DNA from: Bacteroidota bacterium
GTDB lineage: Bacteria; Bacteroidota; Bacteroidia; B-17B0; Aurantibacillaceae
Direction: 5' to 3'
Assembly: GCA_023433205.1 (NCBI GenBank)
Contig: JAEZDS010000042.1
Location: 1-33,956 of the forward strand
Length of the DNA: 33,956 nt
Positions 24,772 to 32,364 of the stretch are shown here, one piece after another. The notes below the pieces were generated by a model that was not told the DNA's origin, ran no database searches, and saw only the letters and a program-made list of their open reading frames with translations. Made by a program: the position numbers and the translations under genes. The number at the start of each line of letters is the position of its first letter. Positions within the stretch are counted from its first letter, which is position 1.

Positions 24772-26554
24772 TCAATTTCAATACCGCCATAAACGCACTC
24801 TGCGGAATCTCAACATTTCCTACCTGCTTCATGCGTTTTTTTCCTTCCTTTTGTTTTTCGAGCAGTTTGCGTTTACGTGAAATGTCGCCGCCGTAACATT
24901 TTGCAGTTACATCCTTACGCATGGCGCGTATGGTTTCTCTGGCAATAATCTTGGCCCCAATGGCCGCCTGAATGGGGATCTCAAACTGCTGTCTTGGTAT
25001 AAGTTCCTTTAATTTTTCACAGATCTTTTTTCCAAATTCATACGCGTTGCTGCGGTGAATCAGCGCTGAGAGCGCATCAACAGGCTCACCATTCAGTAGT
25101 ATATCAAGTTTGGCCAGATCAGATTTTCGCATGCCTGTGGGATGGTAATCAAACGAGGCATATCCTTTGGAAATAGATTTGAGCCGGTCGAAAAAATCAA
25201 ACACCACCTCGCCAAGGGGCATTTCAAACACCAGCTCAACACGGTCGGCAGTGAGATAATTCTGGTTCACCATCTGTCCCCTCTTTTCTATACACAAACT
25301 CATTACCGGACCAATAAAATCAGACTTGGTAATGATGTTCGCCTTAATGTAGGGCTCTTCAATAAAATCTATTCGGCCGGGATCAGGCAGATCGGTTGGA
25401 TTGTTAACTGTTACCACCGTGCCATCGCTTTTGTGAGCGAGGTAAGACACGTTTGGCACAGTTGTGATCACAGTCATGTTAAACTCGCGCTCAAGACGCT
25501 CCTGCACAATTTCCATGTGCAGCATGCCTAAAAAACCGCAGCGGAAACCAAACCCCAGGGCCGCCGAACTTTCAGGCTCCCACGTTAATGAAGCATCGTT
25601 CAGCTGGAGTTTTTCCATGCTATAGCGCAGCTCTTCAAAATCATCGGTATCAACCGGGTAAATGCCGGCAAAAACCATAGGCTTCACATCTTCAAAACCT
25701 GCTATGCCTTTGGCGCAGGGGCGGTCAAAATGGGTGATTGTGTCTCCTACTTTTACCTCCCTGGCTTCTTTGATACCCGATATTATATAGCCCACATCGC
25801 CTGCGCTCAACTGGCTGCGTGGCTCGGGCCTGAGCTTGAGGACTCCGATCTCATCGGCGTGGTAGGACGATCCGGTATTGACGAATTTGACTTTCTCGCC
25901 TTTTTTAATGGTACCTTTGTCGATCTTAAAATAGGCAATAATGCCCCGGAATGAATTGAACACAGAATCAAAGATCAATGCCTGCAGTGGTGCCTTGGGA
26001 TCGCCCACCGGCGGTGCCACACGTTCAATGATCGCCGCAAGTATCTCCTCGATACCCATTCCGCTCTTGCCGCTGGCGGGGATCACATCCTCACGAGCGC
26101 AGCCAATCAGGTCAACGATCTGGTCGGTCACAACTTCCGGCTCAGCGCTGGGCAGGTCCATTTTGTTAAGTATGGGAATTATTGTAAGATCGTGCTCAAG
26201 GGCCAGGTAAAGATTTGAAATGGTTTGCGCCTGAATACCCTGTGCGGCATCAACTATAAGCAGTGCCCCCTCGCAGGCCGCTATTGACCGTGAAACCTCG
26301 TAACTAAAATCCACATGGCCTGGTGTATCTATCAGGTTCAGTACATAACTCTCGCCCTTGTAAGTGTATGCCATCTGAATGGCCTTACTTTTGATGGTGA
26401 TGCCACGCTCTTTTTCAAGATCCATATCGTCAAGGACCTGGTCCTGCATCTCACGTTTGGTTATGGTGCCGGTAAATTCGAGGAGGCGATCGGCCAGGGT
26501 GCTTTTTCCGTGGTCGATATGAGCGATGATACAAAAGTTACGGATGTTCTTCAT
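24764..26554 (-). CDS. lepA: Elongation factor 4 (ribosomal back-translocase LepA)
   Basis: Translational GTPase, 596 residues. The start MKNIRNFCIIAHIDHGKST gives G1 at AHIDHGKST (11-19). Further on are the DKERGITIK-like switch I segment (DLEKERGITIKSKAIQM), DTPGHVDF (G3) and NKMDLP (G4). The C-terminal LepA-specific region includes FDYHPTGMRKSDLAKLDILL, SALIHRSNAYEFGK and AKCYGGDISRKRKLLEKQKE. Upstream in-frame codons to 26587 exist, but the -7 box at 26585-26592 would place transcription start near 26578, so the ATG at 26554 is chosen; it is also the family N-terminus. The gene's last 8 nt overlap the start of the second GH16 gene. Confidence 0.97.
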   Translation of the reverse strand: MKNIRNFCIIAHIDHGKSTLADRLLEFTGTITKREMQDQVLDDMDLEKERGITIKSKAIQMAYTYKGESYVLNLIDTPGHVDFSYEVSRSIAACEGALLIVDAAQGIQAQTISNLYLALEHDLTIIPILNKMDLPSAEPEVVTDQIVDLIGCAREDVIPASGKSGMGIEEILAAIIERVAPPVGDPKAPLQALIFDSVFNSFRGIIAYFKIDKGTIKKGEKVKFVNTGSSYHADEIGVLKLRPEPRSQLSAGDVGYIISGIKEAREVKVGDTITHFDRPCAKGIAGFEDVKPMVFAGIYPVDTDDFEELRYSMEKLQLNDASLTWEPESSAALGFGFRCGFLGMLHMEIVQERLEREFNMTVITTVPNVSYLAHKSDGTVVTVNNPTDLPDPGRIDFIEEPYIKANIITKSDFIGPVMSLCIEKRGQMVNQNYLTADRVELVFEMPLGEVVFDFFDRLKSISKGYASFDYHPTGMRKSDLAKLDILLNGEPVDALSALIHRSNAYEFGKKICEKLKELIPRQQFEIPIQAAIGAKIIARETIRAMRKDVTAKCYGGDISRKRKLLEKQKEGKKRMKQVGNVEIPQSAFMAVLKLND

Positions 26555-26584
26555 TTCAGTAATAAGCCCTGTTTTTAGGGGGTA

Positions 26585-26592
26585 CAAAGATA
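26585..26592 (-). promoter_or_regulatory. Putative -7 promoter box of lepA
   Basis: Minus-strand TATCTTTG, identical to the purH box and an exact TAnnTTTG match, 30 nt before the chosen ATG. It argues against the longer reading frame that begins at 26587. No clear -33 element is seen. Confidence 0.5.
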
Positions 26593-26857
26593 GGCAAATA
26601 AGGCAGATCGGCGGTGTCGAAAAAAGTATTTTAAACCAATAAAAAACCGAAAGAAAGAGTGTAGATATCCTGATTGCGAAAGTCCTTCTCGCGAGGGCAG
26701 GGCCTCAGGTCTCTCCGTTTACTGCACGTACTCATGCCAAAGCCAGGCCGCAAACCAGACTTTTTACATTACCCAAAACCTCAATATGTCCTGGGTAAAA
26801 GCATGCCGGCAGAGCATCCAACAAAGTCACTTCCGCATACAAACTTAAACCACTCGA
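26593..26857. other. Intergenic stretch without a recognisable gene
   Basis: Between the lepA promoter and the repeat cluster I see no RNA gene and no plausible start with family-like coding. A minus-strand open frame (26732-27232) crosses it, but most of that frame is antisense to the ATPase gene and contains no known domain. Together with the repeat cluster the divergent gap is 432 bp, long for this window. Confidence 0.4.
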
Positions 26858-26911
26858 ATATTTAACCGTGAAATTTATATAATCCAATATACACCTTTCA
26901 CGCTTAAATAT
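26858..26911. repeat. Imperfect 23-bp inverted repeat, distal operator-like pair
   Basis: Copy A (26858-26880, forward, core TTTAACCGTGAAA) and copy B (26889-26911, reverse, core TTTCACGCTTAAA) are separated by 8 nt. Copy A and the reverse complement of copy B agree at 19 of 23 positions. The pair forms a 54-bp palindrome upstream of the ATPase gene and shares its CGTGAAA core with the second pair at 26944-26988. Confidence 0.65.
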
Positions 26912-26943
26912 TATTTTAAAAGTAAAGACACCCTGAATCTTTA

Positions 26944-26988
26944 CCGAGAAATGTGTATATTTACATATACATTTTTCACGGTTAAAAT
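26944..26988. repeat. Imperfect 17-bp inverted repeat overlapping the ATPase promoter and start
   Basis: Copy C (26944-26960, CCGAGAAATGTGTATAT) and copy D (26965-26988, reverse, containing ATATACATTTTTCACGG) are separated by TTAC. C and the reverse complement of D match at 14 of 17 positions. A -7-like TATATTTA (26956-26963) lies at the centre, and copy D reaches into the ATG at 26987. Binding here would directly cover transcription or translation initiation. Confidence 0.65.
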
Positions 26989-28165
26989 GCAGGTAAAAAG
27001 GATACAGATTCAGCAGACACTTATCACGCTGATGAAACAATTTCCGGCAGTAGCACTTGTGGGGGCGCGGCAGGCGGGCAAAACCACACTTGCCAGAAAG
27101 CTCGCCGCGAAGCTTGGCACTAAAAGCGTGATCTTCGACCTCGAAAAGAAAAGTGACCTCCTGCGGCTCTCTGATCCTGAAGCCGCCCTGGAAGAACATG
27201 ACAATAAATGTGTCATTATTGACGAAGCCCAAACCATGCCGGCTCTGTACACTGCGCTGCGACCAATCATTGACCGCCGCAGGAAGCCAGGCCGTTTCCT
27301 GCTACTCGGATCTGTATCACCCCACATAATAAAAGGCATTTCCGAATCACTGGCGGGTCGCATAGCCTATGCTGAACTTTGCCCGATTAACCTCAACGAG
27401 GCCTTACTGGCGGGAAAAACTACCGACCATCTCTGGTTCAGAGGCGGATTCCCTGAAGCATTTTCTTTGAAAAGCCATGCTGCCTGGCACCGTTGGGCAG
27501 AGAACTATTATAAAACCTTTATTCAGCGTGATGTTAACTTTCTTATGGGAGAATCGCTCTCACCTTCGCTCGTAGGAAATATGTGGCAGATGCTTTCAGG
27601 CATTAATGGTGCTATACTCAATCACGATATGCTGGCACGCTCACTGGGCATCAGCCGCATCACTGTTAACAAATACCTCGATTTTCTTGAAAGTTCCTTT
27701 ATCATCTACCGCATGCAGCCCTGGTTCATCAACACCACGAAACGCGTGGTTAAATCACCACGACTCTATTTCAGAGACACCGGAGTACTACACTATTTAA
27801 ACCGCATCAGCAGCCCAACTGAACTCAGAACGCACATTGCAGCCGGCGCTTCCTGGGAAGGATTTGTGGTTGAGCAGGTGAATCAGCTCAAACATCCGAA
27901 ACTGTCTTTATACTATTACCGCACCCACCACGGAGCAGAAACCGACATTGTACTGGTAAAAGGTAATAAACCGCTATGTTGTATTGAAATCAAGCTCGGT
28001 AACGCTCCCGCAGTATCAAGAGGATGGCACGAAGTGGTTAAAGATCTGAAGACAAAACACAACTATATAGTAACGCCATCAAGCGAAGACTACCCCTTCA
28101 ACAGAAACGCCAGGGTTTGCAGTCTGCCTGTTTTTTTGAAACAATATTTACCTGAAATAAAATGA
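26987..28165 (+). CDS. AAA family ATPase with C-terminal DUF4143
   Basis: A 392-residue cytoplasmic protein. Residues 1-170 form an ATPase domain with Walker A GARQAGKTT (26-34), Walker B CVIIDEAQ (75-82) and FLLLGS as a sensor-like strand. A winged-helix-like middle (about 205-240, LARSLGISRITVNKYLDFLE) precedes the DUF4143 region with IYRMQPWF, SPRLYFRDTGVLHYL, WEGFVVEQV and the nuclease-like TDIVLVKGNKPLCCIEIKLG (E..D..E.K arrangement). This family is very common in bacteria and archaea and remains poorly understood. The frame opens at 26951, but those first 12 codons are made of the repeat elements, so the ATG at 26987 is preferred. It is a single gene, convergent with nothing, 70 bp before hrpB. 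Confidence 0.85.
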   Translation: MQVKRIQIQQTLITLMKQFPAVALVGARQAGKTTLARKLAAKLGTKSVIFDLEKKSDLLRLSDPEAALEEHDNKCVIIDEAQTMPALYTALRPIIDRRRKPGRFLLLGSVSPHIIKGISESLAGRIAYAELCPINLNEALLAGKTTDHLWFRGGFPEAFSLKSHAAWHRWAENYYKTFIQRDVNFLMGESLSPSLVGNMWQMLSGINGAILNHDMLARSLGISRITVNKYLDFLESSFIIYRMQPWFINTTKRVVKSPRLYFRDTGVLHYLNRISSPTELRTHIAAGASWEGFVVEQVNQLKHPKLSLYYYRTHHGAETDIVLVKGNKPLCCIEIKLGNAPAVSRGWHEVVKDLKTKHNYIVTPSSEDYPFNRNARVCSLPVFLKQYLPEIK

Positions 28166-28230
28166 CAGGTTTAATCCCGACTCTCCCGGCATAAAAAACC
28201 TGCAATCTCACTTCATTAGATGGCTTTGCC

Positions 28231-28238
28231 TACCTTTG
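28231..28238 (+). promoter_or_regulatory. Putative -7 promoter box of hrpB
   Basis: TACCTTTG matches TAnnTTTG exactly and overlaps the first possible TTG start (28236). If it is used, transcription would begin near 28245, favouring the second in-frame TTG and a leaderless or nearly leaderless mRNA. Confidence 0.4.
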
Positions 28239-30725
28239 CCTCCCTTGTTCGATTACTCATCCATAAACCTCCCGGTTACAGAGATCATTCCCTCTCTTCA
28301 GGAAACGCTCACTAATAACAACACCGTAATCCTTTCCGCTCCTCCGGGTGCGGGAAAATCAACGCTTCTGCCACTGGTGCTGATGGATGAACCCTGGCTA
28401 AATGGCAAAAAGGTCATTATGCTGGAGCCACGCCGGCTGGCTGCAAGAACCATCGCGTCAAGGCTCGCCCAATTGAATGGAGACCAGGTGGGAAACACGG
28501 TGGGTTTTCGTATCCGTTTTGAAAACAAAGTAAGTGCAGCCACAAAGGTTGAAGTGGTTACCGAAGGTATTCTCACACGCATGCTGCACAACGACTATGG
28601 GCTTGAGCAGGCAGGACTGGTGATCTTTGACGAATTCCACGAACGCAGCCTGCATGCCGACCTCGCACTGGCCCTTTGCCGCGAAGCCCAGCAGGTGTTG
28701 CGGCCTGGTCTGCGCATCCTTATCATGTCGGCCACACTCGATATTCCCGGACTGAGCAATCTGCTGAAGGCGCCGGTTCTTGAAAGCAAAGGCAGACAGT
28801 ATCCGGTGGAAATAAAGTACGGCAACGATGCCGATGAAAAATTGCTACCCGAGCTTACGGCGCGCGTAGTTGCCAATGTCGTGAATGAACAGCAGGGTGA
28901 TGTACTTGTTTTTTTGCCGGGAGAAGCTGAGATCAAAAAATGCGAAGGGCTTTTAAAAGGGCAGTTGGATAACATCAACCTTTTCCCGCTGTACGGACAG
29001 CTTCCACAACATGAACAGCAGCGCGCCATTGTGCCTGACCGAAACGGAAAACGTCGCGTAGTGCTGGCTACATCCATTGCCGAAACCAGCCTCACCATCG
29101 AAGCTGTGCGTATTGTAGTGGATTGTGGTTTTGGCAGGAGCTCAAAATTCGATCCCCGCACAGGTCTTACAAGACTTGAAACGCAACGTATCAGCAAAGA
29201 TTCGGCCGATCAGCGGGCAGGCCGAGCCGGCAGGCTGGGGCCGGGGGTATGTTACCGTATGTGGACAAAGGCCACACATTTGCGCCTGGCCGAAAACCGT
29301 GTCCCGGAAATTCTGGAAGCGGATCTGGCCTCACTGATGCTCGACATGGCTGCCTGGGGCGTTTCGGACATCACACGACTCACCTGGCTCACCCCGCCTC
29401 CTAAAGCGCACGTGTCGCAGGCTGCAGATCTGCTCGAAGAACTCGGCGCCACCGACAAAGGCCGTATCACCGCTCACGGCCGTCAAATGCACAAGCTGGC
29501 CTGCCATCCCCGCATCGCACACATGCTGCTAATGGCAAGTGATCTTCACTCAAAACAACTGGCCTGTGATCTCGCTGCCGTACTTGAAGAACGCGATCCC
29601 TTGCCAAAAGACAGTGGCATTGATATCAACCTGCGCGTAGAAGCGTTGCGGCGTTCGCGTGGCATGGGCAACGCAGCCGGAAGATTCGCACGCATAGAAA
29701 AAGTAGCGGCACAATACCTCGCCATGTTAAAGATAGAGGCGGACAATAAAGTTTACGATCCTCTCGAAGCAGGGCTTTTACTCGCCTACGCGTACCCTGA
29801 AAGAATTGCCTCAGCGCGACCCGGTAACAACGCGCAGTTCCAGTTGGCCAACGGTCGTTATGTTGCCGCAGGGCACAAAGATGATCTGGCGCATGAACCC
29901 TGGCTGGTGGCGGCGCATGTGGACCAGCGCGATGGGCTTGGCAAAATTTTCATGGCAGCGCCATTGAATCCAAAAGATCTTTTGCCCCTGGTAAAAGAAC
30001 AGCAGGTGTTGACGTGGGACAACAGAAAAGGAGGGCTTGTTTCAAGTAAAGATCTCAGGATCGGGAATATTGTATTGCAGTCAAAACCCCTGCCTTCTCC
30101 CGATAAGGCTCTGGTTGAAAATGTGATCTGGGAGGCAATACAAACGGAAGGTGAAAACCTGCTTGACTTTGATGAAGAGATGCGGCAATTGCAGAACCGC
30201 ATTCTAAGTCTGCGCAAATGGAATCCAGAACAGGAATGGCCGGATGTTCATACAGAAAATATTTTAGCGGGTGAGGGCGAGTGGTTACGCCCCTATTTAA
30301 AAGACGCACGCAGGAATGAGGATCTTAAAAAAATTGACCTTAAGGAGGCGCTGCTGTTCTCGCTCAGCTACGAGCAACAAAACCTTTTAAACAAACTCGC
30401 TCCGGAAAAACTGGAAGTCCCAAGTGGCTCGAAGATCGGCATCAGATATTTTGCACACGGCGAAACTCCGGTGCTGGCGGTGCGCCTGCAGGAAATGTTT
30501 GGTGTTGCCGAAACGCCGGTAATTAATAATGGCCGCATGGCGCTCGTGCTGCATCTTTTGTCGCCCGGCTACAAACCCGTTCAGGTAACATCAGACCTCA
30601 AAAGTTTCTGGAACAATCTATATCACGAAGTCAAAAAAGAATTGCAGCGCCGTTATCCCAAACACGCCTGGCCCGATGATCCCTGGAGCGCGAAGGCAGT
30701 GGCAAAAGGGAGGAGTTCAAAATAA
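28236..30725 (+). CDS. hrpB: ATP-dependent RNA helicase HrpB
   Basis: DEAH-type helicase of 829 residues, the family length. Motif I APPGAGKST (35-43), motif Ia LEPRRLAAR, motif II DEFH (132-135, the DEAH variant usual in HrpB), motif III MSATLD, motif V ATSIAETSLTIE and motif VI QRAGRAGR are all present, followed by the HA2 and HrpB C-terminal domains (CACHP-like KLACHPRIAHML, then HAWPDDPW near the end). No in-frame ATG precedes residue 50, so initiation must be at a TTG: 28236 (longest) or 28245, which would give MFDYSSINLPVTEIIPSL and lies just past the -7 box. The biological role of HrpB is unclear in most bacteria. It converges with the following T9SS gene. Confidence 0.92.
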   Translation: MPPLFDYSSINLPVTEIIPSLQETLTNNNTVILSAPPGAGKSTLLPLVLMDEPWLNGKKVIMLEPRRLAARTIASRLAQLNGDQVGNTVGFRIRFENKVSAATKVEVVTEGILTRMLHNDYGLEQAGLVIFDEFHERSLHADLALALCREAQQVLRPGLRILIMSATLDIPGLSNLLKAPVLESKGRQYPVEIKYGNDADEKLLPELTARVVANVVNEQQGDVLVFLPGEAEIKKCEGLLKGQLDNINLFPLYGQLPQHEQQRAIVPDRNGKRRVVLATSIAETSLTIEAVRIVVDCGFGRSSKFDPRTGLTRLETQRISKDSADQRAGRAGRLGPGVCYRMWTKATHLRLAENRVPEILEADLASLMLDMAAWGVSDITRLTWLTPPPKAHVSQAADLLEELGATDKGRITAHGRQMHKLACHPRIAHMLLMASDLHSKQLACDLAAVLEERDPLPKDSGIDINLRVEALRRSRGMGNAAGRFARIEKVAAQYLAMLKIEADNKVYDPLEAGLLLAYAYPERIASARPGNNAQFQLANGRYVAAGHKDDLAHEPWLVAAHVDQRDGLGKIFMAAPLNPKDLLPLVKEQQVLTWDNRKGGLVSSKDLRIGNIVLQSKPLPSPDKALVENVIWEAIQTEGENLLDFDEEMRQLQNRILSLRKWNPEQEWPDVHTENILAGEGEWLRPYLKDARRNEDLKKIDLKEALLFSLSYEQQNLLNKLAPEKLEVPSGSKIGIRYFAHGETPVLAVRLQEMFGVAETPVINNGRMALVLHLLSPGYKPVQVTSDLKSFWNNLYHEVKKELQRRYPKHAWPDDPWSAKAVAKGRSSK

Positions 30726-30749
30726 CGTAAAAGCGCAAAATTTTGGATA

Positions 30750-30791
30750 CGGCCATGCAGGGGCTCAAGATTTTGAGCCCCTGCATGGCCG
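30750..30791. repeat. Perfect 19-bp-arm palindrome between convergent genes
   Basis: CGGCCATGCAGGGGCTCAA (30750-30768) pairs with TTGAGCCCCTGCATGGCCG (30773-30791) across a 4-nt loop with no mismatch. It lies between hrpB (ends 30725) and the T9SS gene (ends 30798) and could stop transcription from both sides, although neither flank has a real T tract. A degenerate version occurs at 32307-32338, on the other side of the T9SS gene, which suggests a repeated palindromic unit. Confidence 0.75.
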
Positions 30792-30797
30792 CTGAAC

Positions 30798-32192
30798 CTA
30801 TTGTACCACAACCTTTTTTTGGCCCAGATTGTTTCCGTGTTCATCTGAGATCAATACATGGTACAGGCCATGCGTTAATCCAAGTGTTGAAATACTGAGG
30901 GTTGTACTGTTACTGTATTGTTTCATCAGTTTTGCCCCACGTGCATCAAACAGCTCAACAACAAAACCATTTACGGATGTCTGGATCTGGAATTCACCCG
31001 AAGAGGGGTTTGGGTACACCCGAAAGTCAGACCTGTTGATGCCTGCCAGGCCTGTTGGGCCAACCTCTAAAGCAACAACGTCGCTGGTATAAGTTGCGCT
31101 TCCCAAACGTCCAACCAGCCGATAATTACTCTGGTGGTCATCCAGAGTGATATTGCTTATGGTGAGATTTGGTGCCTCAACACCGCTGTATCTTTCGCCC
31201 ACGGGTTTCACCCATTCACCACCGCTCTGCTGCACCTGCCACTGCATACAGGCCAGGGAGTGGCTTAGGGTGGCGCTTAGTGTAACTTCCTCGCCGGCCT
31301 TAGTGAGTACAGTAGCGGGGGAGATGGTGCTACCATCAAGCGGTCCCTCATTCAGCGCTCCCATAAACTCCATCAGGAAACATTCCACAGTTGGGAACTG
31401 CATAATGATATTGCCATTAGTAGCATCCAGCACGAGCAAACCATCAACCGAACCTAAAAAATACTGCTGGTTAAGTGGATCGAAAGCACTTTCCCCTGCG
31501 TACTTGGACGTTACAGTATTAAGCGTTGACAGGTCGGTAGAGATGCCGGTATTCAGGTCGACAGAGACAAATTTTTCAACAGAGCCATTCCAGTATACGC
31601 CAACAAGACGTGAGGCAACAGGATCCCACTCAAAGTTGGCAATTTTTGAGTTGCTGATTGTGGCAAGCACGGTTCCCGTGGCCGCATCTACAACCATCAC
31701 ATCATCAGGTGTTTTGAAGATATAACGGTTCCCGGCTTGGTCAAAAGTACTTATACCCTGCGCCACGCTTAAACCCGCACCAAGTGCAGAAATAGTACTT
31801 ACAATGCCGTTTGTAAGGTTTACTGACCCAAAATAGCGTGTGCCGCCAGCCATATAGGTTCCGACAATTTCTCCTGTATTGGTGTTGTATTCTATACCCA
31901 TGAGTTGTATAGTGGGTGTAAGTACTGCCTGCACGGTTCCAGTCACAGCATCAATAATTTCAATTCCGGATCCGGACGAACAAAAGTATCGGTTGTTGAT
32001 ACGGTCAATTGCTGATTCGCCCATCAAAACCGTAGTGCCGGTTAGTGCACCAACGTTGGTGGCCATATTATTGCTGACATTCAGTTGCCGCGCCGCAAAC
32101 GCTGACCCAGACCATTTTACCCCAAACAGGTTTGCCTGCTGCCCCTGCAGGTTATAGGCCACTAACAATAAAAGCACGTAAATTTTTTTCAT
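30798..32192 (-). CDS. Secreted beta-propeller-like protein with type A T9SS sorting domain
   Basis: A 464-residue exported protein with signal peptide MKKIYVLLLLVAYNLQGQ. Residues about 25-285 contain repeated blade-like units (GxxxxIDRINNRYFCSSG, FDQAGNRYIFKTPDD, FDPLNQQYFLGSVDG, each followed by L-V-x-D-A-x-T-G), suggesting a beta-propeller. An Ig-like segment follows (about 300-380, with CMQWQVQQSGGEW). Residues 393-464 (YPNPSSGEFQIQ ... GLYHVLISDEHG) form a type A T9SS sorting domain. No catalytic motif was seen; an extracellular binding role is an inference. The gene is isolated, convergent with hrpB, and flanked by related palindromes. Confidence 0.82.
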   Translation of the reverse strand: MKKIYVLLLLVAYNLQGQQANLFGVKWSGSAFAARQLNVSNNMATNVGALTGTTVLMGESAIDRINNRYFCSSGSGIEIIDAVTGTVQAVLTPTIQLMGIEYNTNTGEIVGTYMAGGTRYFGSVNLTNGIVSTISALGAGLSVAQGISTFDQAGNRYIFKTPDDVMVVDAATGTVLATISNSKIANFEWDPVASRLVGVYWNGSVEKFVSVDLNTGISTDLSTLNTVTSKYAGESAFDPLNQQYFLGSVDGLLVLDATNGNIIMQFPTVECFLMEFMGALNEGPLDGSTISPATVLTKAGEEVTLSATLSHSLACMQWQVQQSGGEWVKPVGERYSGVEAPNLTISNITLDDHQSNYRLVGRLGSATYTSDVVALEVGPTGLAGINRSDFRVYPNPSSGEFQIQTSVNGFVVELFDARGAKLMKQYSNSTTLSISTLGLTHGLYHVLISDEHGNNLGQKKVVVQ

Positions 32193-32306
32193 GACAAGGA
32201 GTTTTAGGTGTTATATTTAATAAAATTAATTATTATCAGGGTCGGTCCAACTAATTTAACATTTAGAAGTTTATTGCTGAGTGCATTGACCCGAAAAACA
32301 TTCAGA

Positions 32307-32338
32307 GGGCCGAAAATTTTGAGTCCTGCATATGGCCC
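32307..32338. repeat. Degenerate partner of the 30750-30791 palindrome
   Basis: TTTTGAGTCCTGCATATGGCC (32317-32337) closely resembles the right arm of the perfect palindrome (TTTTGAGCCCCTGCATGGCC at 30771-30790). Its own left arm is reduced to GGGCC (32307-32311), which pairs with GGCCC (32334-32338). It lies between the T9SS gene and the haem/copper lipoprotein gene. Confidence 0.5.
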
Positions 32339-32364
32339 CTCCCGGTTACTGCCTTTCGCCAGGT

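Noticed and set aside
26732..27232. 166-codon minus-strand open frame crossing the repeat cluster
   Set aside because: Half is antisense to the ATPase Walker region, and its apparent internal peptide repeat comes from the repeated DNA element.
28595..29197. 200-codon open frame antisense to hrpB
   Set aside because: It lies wholly within the conserved hrpB coding frame and its translation is Ser/Arg-rich, low-complexity and without domain features.
31147..31725. 192-codon plus-strand open frame
   Set aside because: It is antisense to the T9SS propeller-like gene, whose signal peptide and sorting domain show the minus strand to be coding.
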